Shown: piece after piece, positions 44,252 to 53,694 of the stretch | How the letters are laid out: every line of letters begins with the position of its first letter | How positions within the stretch are numbered: the stretch's first letter is position 1 | Origin: Elusimicrobiota bacterium | GTDB lineage: Bacteria > Elusimicrobiota > Elusimicrobia > UBA1565 > UBA9628 | Length of the DNA: 64,000 nt | Reading direction: 5' to 3' | Assembly (NCBI GenBank): GCA_030696455.1 | Contig: JAUYSH010000091.1 | Location: 30,048 to 94,047 of the forward strand | The notes under the pieces: model-generated | Seen by the model: only the letters and a program-made list of their open reading frames with translations | What the model was told of the DNA's origin: nothing | Databases searched by the model: none | Program-made: the position numbers and the translations under genes

Positions 44252-44263
44252 TCCGAGCACCCC

Positions 44264-45283
44264 ATGAACAAATTCAACGACCTGCTTAAGATCATCCTGA
44301 ACGGACGCGCGCTCGACCGTTCCCAGGCGCGCGCGGCCATGAACGCGCTGATCGGCGGCGGCGTCACCGACGCCCAGGCCGGCGCCTTCCTCGCCGCCCT
44401 GCGCGTGCGCGGCGAGACCGTCCCCGAGCTCATCGGCTTCGCCGAGGCGATGCGCGCCCGCGCGGTCAAGGTCAAGCCCAAGCGCCGTCCGCTGCTCGAC
44501 ACCTGCGGCACCGGGGGCGACGGCTCGGGCACGTTCAACATCTCGACGACCGTGGCCTTCATCGCGGCGGGCGCGGGCGCGGCCGTCGCCAAGCACGGCA
44601 ACCGCGCCGTCTCCAGCCGCTCCGGCTCCGCCGACGTCCTCGAGGCCCTGGGCGTGCGTACGACCATCGCCGCCGGGCTCGCCGCCGAGTGCGTGGACGT
44701 CGCCGGGGTCGGCTTCCTGTTCGCGCCCGCCCACCACCCCGCCGTGGCCAAGGTCGGGCCGATCCGCCGCCAGCTCGGCACGCGCACGGTGTTCAACCTC
44801 CTCGGGCCGCTGTCCAACCCCGCGGCGGCCAAGCGCCAGCTCCTGGGCGTGTATTCGCCCGCCCTCGTCGCCCCCGTGGCCGAGGCCCTCAAGGAGCTGG
44901 GCAGCGAGGACGCCATGGTCGTCTCCTCCCGCGACGGCCTCGACGAGCTCTCGCTCTCCGCGCCGACCGTCGTCGCACGCCTGCGAAATGGGAAGGTGAC
45001 CGTCTCCGAGGTGACCCCTGAGTCCGTCGGCCTGAAGCGTCGTCCGCTCAAGGCCCTCGCGGGCGGCGACGCGGATAAGAACGCCTGGATCACGCGCGCC
45101 ATATTGTTCGGTGAGTCGGGCCCGGCCCGCGAGGTGTGCCTGTTCAACGCCGCCGCCGCCTTGATGGTCGCGGGGCTCGCGCGCGATTGGAAGGAAGGCT
45201 TGTCGATGGCGGCGGATTCGATCGACTCGGGAAGGGCCGCCGCCTCCTTGGCCATCCTCCGTCGGCTCACGGTCGATGGCTGA
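44264..45283 (+). CDS. trpD: Anthranilate phosphoribosyltransferase
   Basis: 339 aa. DTCGTGGDGSGTFNIST is the PRPP-binding loop, and AKHGNRAVSSRSGSADVLEALG and RRQLGTRTVFNLLGPLSNP are family hallmarks. It joins anthranilate to PRPP, the second step of tryptophan synthesis. It is first of the trpD-trpC-trpF block and overlaps trpC by 8 bases. No leader peptide, T-box or attenuator is seen upstream, only palindrome copy 3. Confidence 0.96.
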   Translation: MNKFNDLLKIILNGRALDRSQARAAMNALIGGGVTDAQAGAFLAALRVRGETVPELIGFAEAMRARAVKVKPKRRPLLDTCGTGGDGSGTFNISTTVAFIAAGAGAAVAKHGNRAVSSRSGSADVLEALGVRTTIAAGLAAECVDVAGVGFLFAPAHHPAVAKVGPIRRQLGTRTVFNLLGPLSNPAAAKRQLLGVYSPALVAPVAEALKELGSEDAMVVSSRDGLDELSLSAPTVVARLRNGKVTVSEVTPESVGLKRRPLKALAGGDADKNAWITRAILFGESGPAREVCLFNAAAALMVAGLARDWKEGLSMAADSIDSGRAAASLAILRRLTVDG

Positions 45284-46076
45284 CCTCGGCATCCTCGGGA
45301 AGATCGCCGAGCGCACGCGCGAGCGCATCTCGGTGGAGAAGGCGCTCCACCCGGTGGAATGGCTCCGGACCCAGCCCCTTTACGATCACCCGCCGATGTC
45401 GCTGATCAAGGCGCTGTCGAGACCGGGCCCGCAGGTGATCGCCGAAGTGAAGTTCACCTCTCCGTCCGAAGGTGTTTTACGTCATGATCCCTCCCCCATC
45501 GAAGCCGCGAGGATCGCGGCGGCGTATGCTTCAGCGGGAGCGTCAGCGGTCTCCATCCTCACCGAGCCGGAGTTCTTCGGAGGCGATCCGAGCTTTTTAG
45601 CCGGCGCCCGCGACAGCTGCCCGACCACTCCGTTGCTGATGAAAGATTTTGTCGTTGATGAATATCAGTTCGAGCTCGCGCGCTCCATCGGCGCGGACGC
45701 GGTCCTCCTCATCGCCGCTCTGTTGGGCCCTCGACTTGGTCCTATGCACGGCGCCGCCAAATCTTTGGGATTATCGGTCCTCATCGAGGTTCATAACGAA
45801 GCCGAAGCCGAGGCGGCTTTAGCCGCCGGCGGCACTCTGATCGGCGTGAATAGTCGAGATCTCACGACGTTGAAAGTCGATTTAAACGTCGCTCGTCGCT
45901 TAGCGCCGTTGGTCTGCCTTCCTGAGATCACCGCCGTCGCCGAGTCAGGCCTGCGCTCGCGAAGCGATCTCGATTCGTTATCGCCGTTAGGCTACAAAGC
46001 CTTCCTCATCGGCACTTCCTTTATGAAGCTCCCCGACCCCGCATCCGCCCTCAAAGGTTTTTTGCGTGCGCATTAA
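45276..46076 (+). CDS. trpC: Indole-3-glycerol phosphate synthase
   Basis: 266 aa TIM barrel. The catalytic lysines are present in VIAEVKFTSPSEG and LLMKDFVVDEYQ, with ILTEPEFFGG, ADAVLLIAALLG and GVNSRDLTTLKVD (phosphate site). It closes the indole ring. It overlaps trpF by 11 bases. The second half uses noticeably less GC-rich codons. A half-length relative lacking both lysines is encoded at 62307. Confidence 0.96.
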   Translation: MADLGILGKIAERTRERISVEKALHPVEWLRTQPLYDHPPMSLIKALSRPGPQVIAEVKFTSPSEGVLRHDPSPIEAARIAAAYASAGASAVSILTEPEFFGGDPSFLAGARDSCPTTPLLMKDFVVDEYQFELARSIGADAVLLIAALLGPRLGPMHGAAKSLGLSVLIEVHNEAEAEAALAAGGTLIGVNSRDLTTLKVDLNVARRLAPLVCLPEITAVAESGLRSRSDLDSLSPLGYKAFLIGTSFMKLPDPASALKGFLRAH

Positions 46077-46662
46077 AGTCTGCGGCGTCACCCGTCCCCA
46101 AGACGCCCGCTTGGCCGGGAACCTCGGCGCCTGGGCCGTCGGCATGATCTTCGTGCCCAACACCCCGCGCTACCTCCTGCCTCCGAAGGCCCGCGCCGTC
46201 CGCGCCGCCATCCCCAAAGGCGTCCTCGCCGTCGGCGTCTTCCGTCACGTCGCCGCCTCGGAGCTTCTGCGCGTCGTCCGGGAGCTGCGCCTGGACGCGG
46301 TCCAGATCTACGGGACGGTGCCCCGCGGCATCGGCGTGCGCGTCATCCAGGCCGTGACCTTGGACGCGCGCCCCCTGCGCGGGAAGATGGTCCTCATCGA
46401 GCCTGTCCGCACCGATTCGGACCGGCGCGCCGGCCGCGGCCCCTCCCGGCGGGCCCAGCTCAAGACCTGGAAGACGGCCCGGTCCTGGCGCGCCACCGGC
46501 GCTCGTGCGATCCTCGCGGGGGGGCTGACCCCCGATAACGTCGCGGAAGCCGCGGCCGCCGCCCGTCCCTGGGCGCTTGACGTCAGCTCTGGCGTCGAGA
46601 GCCGCCCAGGCGTCAAGAGCGCGCGCCTGCTGCGCGCCTTCTTCAAAGCAGGCGGCGCCTAG
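46066..46662 (+). CDS. trpF: Phosphoribosylanthranilate isomerase
   Basis: 198 aa. The N-terminal IKVCGVTRPQDA carries the catalytic Cys, and the C-terminal ILAGGLTPDNV and DVSSGVESRPGVKS supply the catalytic Asp and phosphate loop. The central part is shorter and more Arg-rich than usual (RRAGRGPSRRAQL), but all motifs are present. The GTG start lies inside the trpC end. It converges with the small exported protein gene at a 7-base gap. Confidence 0.93.
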   Translation: MRIKVCGVTRPQDARLAGNLGAWAVGMIFVPNTPRYLLPPKARAVRAAIPKGVLAVGVFRHVAASELLRVVRELRLDAVQIYGTVPRGIGVRVIQAVTLDARPLRGKMVLIEPVRTDSDRRAGRGPSRRAQLKTWKTARSWRATGARAILAGGLTPDNVAEAAAAARPWALDVSSGVESRPGVKSARLLRAFFKAGGA

Positions 46663-46669
46663 CCGCGTC

Positions 46670-47005
46670 TTACCGCATCCGGGCGATCATGGCCCGCTTC
46701 TCGGCTTCCTGCGCCTTGCGCAATGCCGCCGCGCGGTCCGCGTAATCCGCCTCGAGCGCCCGGAGCGCGCCGCGTTCGGCGTCCTTGAGTGCGGCCCTGG
46801 CGGCCCGGTGGGTCTTCAGGAGCCGGCTCAATTGCTCCTTGTCGGGCGGCAGCTCCGCGATCGCGCGTGCGACCTCCTTCTCGTCCGTCCCGCTCTCGGT
46901 CCGGTCCTGAGGCGGCGGAGCGGCGGGGGGCTCCGCGGCGCCGGCGAAGACGAGGGTTCCGGCCAGGAGCGCGGCGGCGACGACGGTCAGGGGGATGTTC
47001 TTCAT
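46670..47005 (-). CDS. Small exported helical protein
   Basis: 111 aa. The signal peptide is MKNIPLTVVAAALLAGTLVFAGA. A Pro-rich linker leads to a long charged helix (residues about 45-111) rich in Ala, Arg, Glu and Lys with coiled-coil character (LSRLLKTHRAARAALKDAER). No family is recognised. A TACACT box ends 6 bases before the ATG. It is divergent from csp. Confidence 0.65.
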   Translation of the reverse strand: MKNIPLTVVAAALLAGTLVFAGAAEPPAAPPPQDRTESGTDEKEVARAIAELPPDKEQLSRLLKTHRAARAALKDAERGALRALEADYADRAAALRKAQEAEKRAMIARMR

Positions 47006-47011
47006 TCCCCC

Positions 47012-47017
47012 AGTGTA
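47012..47017 (-). promoter_or_regulatory. -10 box (TACACT) for the gene at 47005
   Basis: On the minus strand it ends 6 bases before the ATG. The intervening GGGGGA is too close to serve as a normal ribosome-binding site. Confidence 0.45.
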
Positions 47018-47136
47018 GCCCGGCGTTCCTCACGGGGGAATGAGGAGTAATACCGACGCGTCTAGGGTGTTTGGACCCCCCCTTAAAATAGACGCCCACC
47101 CGTCATAATAATACTACCCCGTCAGGGCCCGGTCCG

Positions 47137-47145
47137 TGGTACAAT
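47137..47145 (+). promoter_or_regulatory. Extended -10 (TGGTACAAT) of csp
   Basis: Same nonamer as at mutS, but here about 70 bases of 5' leader follow, as is usual for cold-shock genes. Confidence 0.6.
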
Positions 47146-47153
47146 ATCCGTAA

Positions 47154-47168
47154 GGGAAAACGTTTCCC
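47154..47168 (+). promoter_or_regulatory. Hairpin in the csp 5' leader
   Basis: GGGAAA-ACG-TTTCCC forms a 6-bp stem near the predicted mRNA start. Cold-shock gene leaders often fold in a temperature-dependent way; whether this one does is not known. Confidence 0.45.
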
Positions 47169-47221
47169 GCGCCACATAAGACGTACGTGAGCAAGACGCA
47201 AGAAAGAGGACATACAAGACA

Positions 47222-47425
47222 ATGGCTACCGGAAAAGTGAAGTGGTTCAACGATCAGAAGGGCTTCGGGTTCATCACGCCGGACGACGGATCTAAGGATC
47301 TCTTCGTTCACCACTCGTCCATCATGGGCGATGGCTTCAAGACTTTGGCCGAGAATCAGGCCGTCGAGTTCGACGTGGAGCAGTCCGAGAAGGGACCCCG
47401 CGCCGGCAACGTTCGCAAGCTCTAA
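47222..47425 (+). CDS. csp: Cold-shock domain protein
   Basis: 67 aa, one OB fold. RNP-1 is KGFGFIT and RNP-2 is DLFVHHSSI, preceded by GKVKWFNDQ. It binds single-stranded RNA/DNA as a chaperone. An AGAGGA ribosome-binding site is present. It is monocistronic, with a structured leader and its own intrinsic terminator, and sits alone between the two trp/aro blocks. Confidence 0.96.
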   Translation: MATGKVKWFNDQKGFGFITPDDGSKDLFVHHSSIMGDGFKTLAENQAVEFDVEQSEKGPRAGNVRKL

Positions 47426-47449
47426 TCAGCTGACGAACACCGCCTGAAA

Positions 47450-47489
47450 AAGACCCCCTCGCCGCTTGCGGCGGGGGGGTCTTATTTTT
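47450..47489 (+). terminator. Intrinsic terminator of csp
   Basis: AAGACCCCCT (47450-47459) plus CGCCG pairs with CGGCG plus GGGGGGTCTT (to 47483) around CTTG, followed by ATTTTT. It is the clearest plus-strand terminator in the window. Confidence 0.92.
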
Positions 47490-47655
47490 GCCCCCCAAAG
47501 CTCCTCCCAGAACAGCTCGGAAAACACGTCCACGAAGGCGCTCATGACCCGGGCCAGGATTCAGAATCCGGCGTTGATGCTGCACAGCCAGACGAAGACC
47601 CGGAGAACCCCCTGGAACGCCTCCGAACGCCAGAGCTCGAGCAGCGCCGGGAGGC

Positions 47656-49299
47656 TTATGCCCGGACGGCGAGGCCGGCGATGGACTCCGCGGCCTGGGC
47701 CTGAACGCGGCGCAGGTGCTCCGGACCCAGGAAGCTCTCGGCGTAGATCTTATAGACGTCCTCGGTGCCGGACGGCCGCGCGGCGAACCAGCCGTTCTTC
47801 GTCGCGACCTTGAGGCCGCCGAGCGCCGCCCCGTTGCCCGGAGCCTTGGTCATGACGGACTCGATCTTCTCGCCGGCGAGCTCCTGGGCGGGGAAGTCCT
47901 CCGGCGCGAGGGCCAGCAGGGCGGCCTTGAGCTCCGGGGTCGCGGGCGCGTCGATCCGTTCGTAGGCCGGGTCCCCGTGTTCGGCCGCCAGCTCGCGATA
48001 GAGCTCCCCGGGGTCGCGGCCTCGCTTAGCCGTCATTTCGGCCGAGAGCAGGGCCAGGGCGATGCCGTCCTTATCGGTGGTCCAGACCGAGCCGTCGCGC
48101 CGAAGCAAGGAGGCGCCGGCGCTTTCCTCGCCGCCGAAGCCGAGCGAGCCGTCGAGCAGGCCGTCGACGAACCACTTGAAGCCGACCGGGACCTCGTGCA
48201 GGCGCCGTCCGAGCGACGCGGCCACGCGGTCGATCATGGAGCTCGAGACCATGGTCTTGCCGACGGCGGCCTTCGCCGGCCAGCCCTTGCGCTCGCGGAA
48301 CAGGTAGGCGACGGCGACGGCGAGGTAGTGGTTCGGGTTCAGCAGGCCGGCGCTGCGCGCGACGATGCCGTGGCGGTCATGGTCGGTGTCGCAGGCGAAG
48401 GCCACGTCGAAGCGGTCTTTGAGCGCGATGAGGCCCGCCATCGCGTGCCGGGAGGAGCAGTCCATGCGGATCTTGCCGTCCCAATCGCGCGTCATGAAGG
48501 CGAACGCGGGGTCCACCCCCGCGTTGAGCACCTCGAGCGGGAGCTTCCAGCGCTCGGCGATGCGCGGCCAGTAGGCCACGCCGGCCCCGCCGAGCGGGTC
48601 TACGCCGAGCTTGAGTTTAGCGCCCGCGAGCGCGTCGAAATCGATGACGGCCCCTAGATCCTCGACGTAGGCGGAAAGAAAATCGTGCCGCCGGGTGGTC
48701 GGCGCCTTCAGCGCGGCCTCCAGGGTCACCCGCTTGACCTCGGTCAGGCCTCCCGTGAGCAGGCGGTTGGCCTCGTTCTCGATCCATTTCGTCGCGGTCG
48801 TATCCGCGGGGCCGCCGTTGGTCGGGTTGTACTTGAAGCCGCCGTCGGCCGGGGGGTTGTGGGAGGGGGTGACCACGATGCCGTCGGCCAGGCCCGTCTT
48901 GCGGCCGCGGTTGTGGGCGAGGATCGCGTGCGACAGCGCCGGGGTCGGCGTATAGCCCTCGAACGCGATGCGGACGTCCACGCCGTGAGCCGCGAGCACC
49001 TCGAGCGCCGTGCCGTGCGCGGGCTCGGAGAGTGCGTGGGTGTCCATCGCGAGGAACAGCGGACCGTCGGTCCCCTGGGCGCGGCGGTAGCGGCAGATCG
49101 CCTCGGTCGTGGCGAGTATGTGGCCCTCGTTGAACGAGGAGGAGAACGCGCTGCCGCGGTGGCCCGAGGTGCCGAAGGACACGCGTTGGGCGGGGACCGA
49201 GGGGTCGGGCTTGCGGTCGTAGTACGCCGCGATCAGGCGCGGGACATCGAGCAGGTCCGCGGGGTCGAGGCGCTTGCCGGCGTTCGGGTCGAGGGCCAT
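47656..49299 (-). CDS. pgm: Phosphoglucomutase (alpha-D-glucose specific)
   Basis: 547 aa. VSFGTSGHRGSAF is the N-terminal motif, GIVVTPSHNPP carries the phosphorylated Ser, DTDHDRHG is the metal loop, and RPSGTEDVYKIYAES binds substrate phosphate. It interconverts glucose-1-phosphate and glucose-6-phosphate. The roughly 165 bases between the csp terminator and its stop show no gene. A TGGTATGAT box ends 9 bases before its ATG. Confidence 0.95.
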   Translation of the reverse strand: MALDPNAGKRLDPADLLDVPRLIAAYYDRKPDPSVPAQRVSFGTSGHRGSAFSSSFNEGHILATTEAICRYRRAQGTDGPLFLAMDTHALSEPAHGTALEVLAAHGVDVRIAFEGYTPTPALSHAILAHNRGRKTGLADGIVVTPSHNPPADGGFKYNPTNGGPADTTATKWIENEANRLLTGGLTEVKRVTLEAALKAPTTRRHDFLSAYVEDLGAVIDFDALAGAKLKLGVDPLGGAGVAYWPRIAERWKLPLEVLNAGVDPAFAFMTRDWDGKIRMDCSSRHAMAGLIALKDRFDVAFACDTDHDRHGIVARSAGLLNPNHYLAVAVAYLFRERKGWPAKAAVGKTMVSSSMIDRVAASLGRRLHEVPVGFKWFVDGLLDGSLGFGGEESAGASLLRRDGSVWTTDKDGIALALLSAEMTAKRGRDPGELYRELAAEHGDPAYERIDAPATPELKAALLALAPEDFPAQELAGEKIESVMTKAPGNGAALGGLKVATKNGWFAARPSGTEDVYKIYAESFLGPEHLRRVQAQAAESIAGLAVRA

Positions 49300-49308
49300 A
49301 TTTCGGCC

Positions 49309-49317
49309 ATCATACCA
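49309..49317 (-). promoter_or_regulatory. Extended -10 (TGGTATGAT) for pgm
   Basis: On the minus strand it ends 9 bases before ATG 49299. The same nonamer precedes the gene at 62861. Confidence 0.5.
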
Positions 49318-49354
49318 AGAATGCGCCGCGCCGGATGTGTCGGTCCCATGACGG

Positions 49355-49370
49355 CTATCCTTAAGGATAG
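49355..49370. promoter_or_regulatory. 16-bp palindrome upstream of the trpB promoter
   Basis: CTATCCTTAAGGATAG is a perfect palindrome, 8 bases before the putative trpB -35 and about 40 bases from the pgm -10. Candidate operator controlling the trp/aro operon, pgm, or both. Confidence 0.45.
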
Positions 49371-49377
49371 TCCGTCC

Positions 49378-49406
49378 TCGACAAGGCAGGGGGGGTCTGC
49401 TATCCT
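49378..49406 (+). promoter_or_regulatory. Promoter of the trpBA-aro-trpEG operon
   Basis: TCGACA (49378-49383), 17 bases, TATCCT (49401-49406) with a TGC extension just before the -10. The box ends 9 bases before the trpB ATG. No attenuator or leader peptide fits in this space. Confidence 0.55.
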
Positions 49407-49415
49407 CCCTGAGCC

Positions 49416-50594
49416 ATGAAAAACCCCTCGGAGGCGAACCGTCCCGGCTGGTTCGGCCCGTTCGGCGGCTGCTTCGTCCCGGAGACGCTCATCGAGCCGC
49501 TGCGCGCGTTGGAAACGGCCTATGACGCGGCCCGGCGCGATCCGAAGTTCCATGCCGAGCTCCGCCATGAGCTGGCGACCTTCGTCGGCCGGCCCACGCC
49601 GCTGACCTTCGCCGGGCGCCTGAGCGCGGCGCTGGGGCTGCGCGTCTGGCTCAAGCGCGAGGACCTGACCCACACCGGCGCCCACAAGATCAACAACACC
49701 GTCGGCCAGGTCCTGCTCGCCCGGCGCATGGGCAAGAGGCGCGTGATCGCCGAGACCGGCGCGGGCCAGCACGGCGTGGCGACCGCCGCCGCGGCGGCGC
49801 GCGCGGGACTGCCCTGCGTGGTGTACATGGGGACCGAGGACATGGCGCGCCAGGCGCCGAACGTGGCGCGCATGCGCATGATGGGTGCTACGGTCGCGGC
49901 CGTGGACGCGGGCTCCCGCACGCTCAAGGACGCCACGAGCGAGGCCCTGCGCGCCTGGTCGGCCGACAGCCGGGAGACCTTCTACGTGCTGGGCTCCGCC
50001 CTGGGGCCGCATCCCTATCCGACCATGGTGCGCGACTTCCAGACGGTGATCGGCGTCGAGGCGCGCGCCCAGATCCTCAAGGAAGAGAAGCGCTTGCCGC
50101 GAGAGATCATCGCCTGCGTCGGCGGCGGCTCCAACGCGATGGGCATCTTCACCGCGTTCCTGAAGGACAAGGCCGTCGCGTTGACCGGCGTCGAGGCGGG
50201 CGGGACCGGGCCGGGGCCGGGGCGTCACGCGGCGCGCTTCGCGGGCGGCTATCCGGGCGTTCTGCATGGGACTTACACCTATCTGCTCCAGGACAAGGAC
50301 GGCCAGGTCCTGCCGACGCATTCGATCTCCGCGGGGCTCGACTACCCCGCCGTCGGTCCCGAGCACGCCGAACTGCGGCGGATGGGGCGGGCGAGGTACG
50401 TGCAGGCGTCGGACAAGGACGCTTTGGCTGCGGCGCACGAGCTTTGTCGCCTCGAAGGCATATTGCCGGCGCTGGAGAGCGCTCATGCGATCGCGTACCT
50501 GATCAAAGAGAAGAAGCGATTCAAGAAGAACGGGCTGATCATGGTCAATCTATCTGGACGCGGAGACAAGGACCTGGGGACTTTATGTCCGTGA
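49416..50594 (+). CDS. trpB: Tryptophan synthase beta chain
   Basis: 392 aa. The PLP lysine is in [29 protein letters not shown], the phosphate loop GGGSNAMG and [11 protein letters not shown] are standard TrpB1 features. It condenses indole and serine. It is first of eleven genes read without a gap to 59580 and overlaps trpA by 10 bases. Confidence 0.97.
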   Translation: MKNPSEANRPGWFGPFGGCFVPETLIEPLRALETAYDAARRDPKFHAELRHELATFVGRPTPLTFAGRLSAALGLRVWLKREDLTHTGAHKINNTVGQVLLARRMGKRRVIAETGAGQHGVATAAAAARAGLPCVVYMGTEDMARQAPNVARMRMMGATVAAVDAGSRTLKDATSEALRAWSADSRETFYVLGSALGPHPYPTMVRDFQTVIGVEARAQILKEEKRLPREIIACVGGGSNAMGIFTAFLKDKAVALTGVEAGGTGPGPGRHAARFAGGYPGVLHGTYTYLLQDKDGQVLPTHSISAGLDYPAVGPEHAELRRMGRARYVQASDKDALAAAHELCRLEGILPALESAHAIAYLIKEKKRFKKNGLIMVNLSGRGDKDLGTLCP

Positions 50595-51370
50595 GCCTCG
50601 CGCGGGCGCTGCATGGACGAAGAGCCTTCGGGCGGGCGGGCTTCGTGCCGTTTCTCGTCGCGGGGGATCCCTCCTACGCGGCGAGCCTGCGCGCGGCGCG
50701 GGCCTTGATCGCGGCGGGGGCGGACATATTGGAAGTGGGGGTGCCGTTCTCGGACCCGGTGGCGGATGGGCCGGTGATCCAGGCGGCCGGGCAGCGAGCG
50801 CTCGCCAAAGGCATGACGTTGAAAAAAGCGGCGGGGTTTGTGAATGACCTCAGAAGGGGCGGCGTAACAGTCCCTGTCGTTTTGTTCACGTATCTCAATC
50901 CGATCCTGCGCATGGGAACCAAACATTTCGCCCGATTGTGCGGGAGGTCCGGGGTCTCGGCGGTGCTGATCGTGGACCTGCCGATCGAGGAATCAACGGC
51001 AACGGAGGGGGTGCTCGCGCGGGCGGGCGTCGAACTCGTGCCGCTCGCTTCGCCGACCACCACGGATGAAAGGCTTTCGAGGATCGGCCGTGCCTTCGGC
51101 ACGGCCGTTTATTATGTGAGCCGCGAGGGTGTGACCGGAGTGCGGAAGGGTCTGGCGCCGGGTCTGGCCAAACGGATCGCGCATGTGAAGAAATTGACGG
51201 GGAAACCTTTGATGGTCGGATTCGGCGTGGCGGAGCCTTCGCAGGCGCGCGCGCTGGCGCCGTATGCCGACGGCGTGGTGGTCGGAAGTGCTCTGGTGCT
51301 TGCCGGCGCCTCCGGCGCCGGCGACGTTTCGCGGTTGGCCAAAAGATTGGTAAAGGCCTTGGAGATCTAG
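50585..51370 (+). CDS. trpA: Tryptophan synthase alpha chain
   Basis: 261 aa TIM barrel. The catalytic Glu is in [19 protein letters not shown] (followed by the Asp region), with YLNPILRMG and the phosphate loop [10 protein letters not shown]. It releases indole from indole-3-glycerol phosphate. ATG 50585 lies inside the trpB end; GTG 50591 in the same frame is the alternative. Part of the gene (about 50820-51370) is less GC-rich than its flanks. Confidence 0.96.
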   Translation: MSVSLARALHGRRAFGRAGFVPFLVAGDPSYAASLRAARALIAAGADILEVGVPFSDPVADGPVIQAAGQRALAKGMTLKKAAGFVNDLRRGGVTVPVVLFTYLNPILRMGTKHFARLCGRSGVSAVLIVDLPIEESTATEGVLARAGVELVPLASPTTTDERLSRIGRAFGTAVYYVSREGVTGVRKGLAPGLAKRIAHVKKLTGKPLMVGFGVAEPSQARALAPYADGVVVGSALVLAGASGAGDVSRLAKRLVKALEI

Positions 51371-52411
51371 ATGCTTATCTTGATGCAGACGGACCATACG
51401 AAAAAACAGCTGAAGGACGTCCTCGCGAAGGTGAAGGCGCTCAAGCTGAAACCGCACGTCATCCCAGGAAAATTAAACGTCGCGGTCGGTATTACCGGCA
51501 ACTCCGGAGCCCTCGACCCTCACCTGTTCGACGCCATGCCTGGAGTGCGCGAGGCGGTGCGCGTGTCGAAGTCGTACAAGCTCGCGGGAAGGGATTTTCA
51601 GCATCACGACACGATCGTCCCTGTGGGGCCGTTCGGCATCGGCGGGCCGGGGCTCATCGTGATCGCCGGGCCCTGCGCGGTGGAGACCGAGGAGCAGATG
51701 CTGCGCATCGCGCGGCGCGTGAAGGCGGCCGGCGCGCAGATGCTGCGCGGCGGGGCGTTCAAGCCGCGCACCTCGCCCTACGCGTTCCAAGGGCTGGGCA
51801 AGAAAGGCCTTCAGCTCCTGGCGCTGGCCAAGAAAGAGACCGGCCTGCCCATCGTGACCGAGATCCTCGATCAGCGCACCTTGGCCGACGTGGCGGAGTT
51901 CGCCGACGTCCTGCAGGTCGGCGCGCGGAACATGCAGAACTTCGCCTTGCTCAAGGAGCTCGGTCAGCTCAAGAAGCCGGTCATGCTCAAGCGCGGCCTC
52001 TCGGCCACGCTCGACGAGTGGCTGATGTCGGCGGAGTACCTGCTCAGCGAGGGCAACAAGAACATCTTCCTGTGCGAGCGCGGCATACGGGCGTTCTCCG
52101 ACCACGCGCGCAACACGCTCGACCTGAACGTCGTGCCCGCCGTCAAGGAGCTGAGCCATCTGCCCATCATCGTCGATCCGAGCCACGCGACCGGCGTGCG
52201 CGCGCGCGTAGCACCCATGGCGCGGGCGGCCGTCGCCGCCGGGGCGCACGGCGTCATGATCGAGGTGCACGACCGGCCCGACCAGGCCTTGTGCGACGGA
52301 CCCCAGGCCCTGCATCCCGACGATTTCGCGACCTTGATGATCGACCTCGCCGCGATCGCCGGCGCGCTCGGGCGCGGCATGGCGACGCCCGCGCTCAAGG
52401 GCCGCGGGTGA
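51371..52411 (+). CDS. aroF: 3-deoxy-7-phosphoheptulonate (DAHP) synthase, KDO8PS-like type with N-terminal regulatory domain
   Basis: 346 aa. A ferredoxin-like/ACT-like N-terminal domain (residues 1-70, LILMQTDHTKKQLKDVLAKV) precedes the barrel with IAGPCAVETEEQM, RGGAFKPRTSPYAFQGLG, LKRGLSATLDEWL and IVDPSHATG. This is the Thermotoga/Bacillus-type enzyme, where the extra domain usually gives feedback control by aromatic amino acids. It commits PEP and erythrose-4-phosphate to the shikimate route. It starts immediately after the trpA stop. Confidence 0.95.
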   Translation: MLILMQTDHTKKQLKDVLAKVKALKLKPHVIPGKLNVAVGITGNSGALDPHLFDAMPGVREAVRVSKSYKLAGRDFQHHDTIVPVGPFGIGGPGLIVIAGPCAVETEEQMLRIARRVKAAGAQMLRGGAFKPRTSPYAFQGLGKKGLQLLALAKKETGLPIVTEILDQRTLADVAEFADVLQVGARNMQNFALLKELGQLKKPVMLKRGLSATLDEWLMSAEYLLSEGNKNIFLCERGIRAFSDHARNTLDLNVVPAVKELSHLPIIVDPSHATGVRARVAPMARAAVAAGAHGVMIEVHDRPDQALCDGPQALHPDDFATLMIDLAAIAGALGRGMATPALKGRG

Positions 52412-53694
52412 AGGACCGCTCCGTCGCCGGCGGCGGCGGCCTCCAGGGGGAGGTGCGCGTGCCGGGCGACAAGTCGGTCTCGCACCGCGCCCTGATCCTG
52501 GGTGCTTTGGCCGAAGGAGAGACCGTCGTCGAGGGCTTGTCCTCGGGCGCCGATGTGGGCTCCACGAAGACCTGCCTGGAGGCCCTCGGTGTCGAGATCT
52601 CGGGCGCGGCGCCATCCGTGCGCGTGCGCGGCCGCGGCCTGGGCGGCCTCAAGGCCCCGGCGGGCGACCTCGACGCGGGCAACTCAGGCACGACCATGCG
52701 CCTCATGGCCGGCGTGCTGGCGGGGCATCCTTTCTCCGCGCGCTTCACGGGCGATGAATCCCTGACGCGACGTCCCATGAAGCGCGTCGCCGAGCCCCTG
52801 CGCGCGATGGGCGCCGCCATCGCCCTGAGCGAGGCCGGCACCGCGCCGATGACCGTCACCGGCGGGGCGCTCAAGGCCATCGAGTACGCCTTGCCGATGG
52901 CGAGCGCGCAGGTGAAATCCGCGGTCCTGCTCGCGGGGCTTCACGCCAAGGGAGAGACGGCCGTCGTCGAGCCCGCCGCGACGAGGGACCACACCGAGCG
53001 GATGCTCGCGGCCTTCGGCGTGCGTGTGGGCATCCACGGCCTGAGGGTCTCTTTGGACGGAGGCTCTCGCTTGAAGGCGACGAAGGTCCTCATCCCCGGG
53101 GACCCGTCCTCGGCCGCGTTCTGGGTCGTGGCGGCGACGCTCGCGCCGGGAAGCGAGCTCGCGGTGCGGGGGGTGGGGGCGAACCCCACGCGGACCGGCT
53201 ACCTGTCGGTGCTGGCGCGCATGGGCGCGGATATACATAGGGAACCGGCGCGCGGGGAAGGCGGAGAATCGGTCGAGGATCTCATCGTGTCGTCATCGGA
53301 TTTGAGCGGCGTAGAGGTCTCCGCCGGCGAGGTGCCGGGGCTCATCGACGAGGTTCCTATACTGGCGCTGGCGGCGGCGCTTGCAAAAGGAGAAAGTCGG
53401 TTTGAAGGACTTGGAGAATTGCGCCATAAAGAAAGCGACCGGCTCGCGGGGATCGCGTCTCTGCTGACGAGCTTTGGGGCCTCGGCGCGGGTCGAGGGCG
53501 ACGATCTGTGCATCAGCGGGGTCAAAACGCTGAAGGCCGCGATGGTGGATTCGTTGGGGGATCACCGGCTCGCGATGACGGGCTACATCGCGGGGGTGCT
53601 CGCGCGGGGTGACAGCGGCGTCATGGACGCGGGGTGCGCGGAGATCAGTTATCCGACGTTTTATGACGACTTCAACGCGAGGCGCGGGGCATGA
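52408..53694 (+). CDS. aroA: 3-phosphoshikimate 1-carboxyvinyltransferase (EPSP synthase)
   Basis: 428 aa. The N-terminal PGDKSVSHRALILGALA binds PEP and shikimate-3-phosphate. LDAGNSGTTMRLMAGVLAG, DESLTRRPMKR and the C-terminal LGDHRLAMTGYIAGVLA are conserved. The start is the GTG overlapping the aroF stop. It overlaps aroE by ATGA. Confidence 0.96.
   Translation: MKDRSVAGGGGLQGEVRVPGDKSVSHRALILGALAEGETVVEGLSSGADVGSTKTCLEALGVEISGAAPSVRVRGRGLGGLKAPAGDLDAGNSGTTMRLMAGVLAGHPFSARFTGDESLTRRPMKRVAEPLRAMGAAIALSEAGTAPMTVTGGALKAIEYALPMASAQVKSAVLLAGLHAKGETAVVEPAATRDHTERMLAAFGVRVGIHGLRVSLDGGSRLKATKVLIPGDPSSAAFWVVAATLAPGSELAVRGVGANPTRTGYLSVLARMGADIHREPARGEGGESVEDLIVSSSDLSGVEVSAGEVPGLIDEVPILALAAALAKGESRFEGLGELRHKESDRLAGIASLLTSFGASARVEGDDLCISGVKTLKAAMVDSLGDHRLAMTGYIAGVLARGDSGVMDAGCAEISYPTFYDDFNARRGA

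Noticed and set aside
44186..44263. Trp leader peptide or T-box before trpD
   Set aside because: Only the kinase end, palindrome copy 3 and 12 bases remain; no Trp-codon run, T-box motif or terminator/antiterminator pair.
47466..47813. Small plus-strand frame between csp and pgm
   Set aside because: Begins inside the csp terminator and overlaps the end of pgm; Ser/Arg-rich with no domain.
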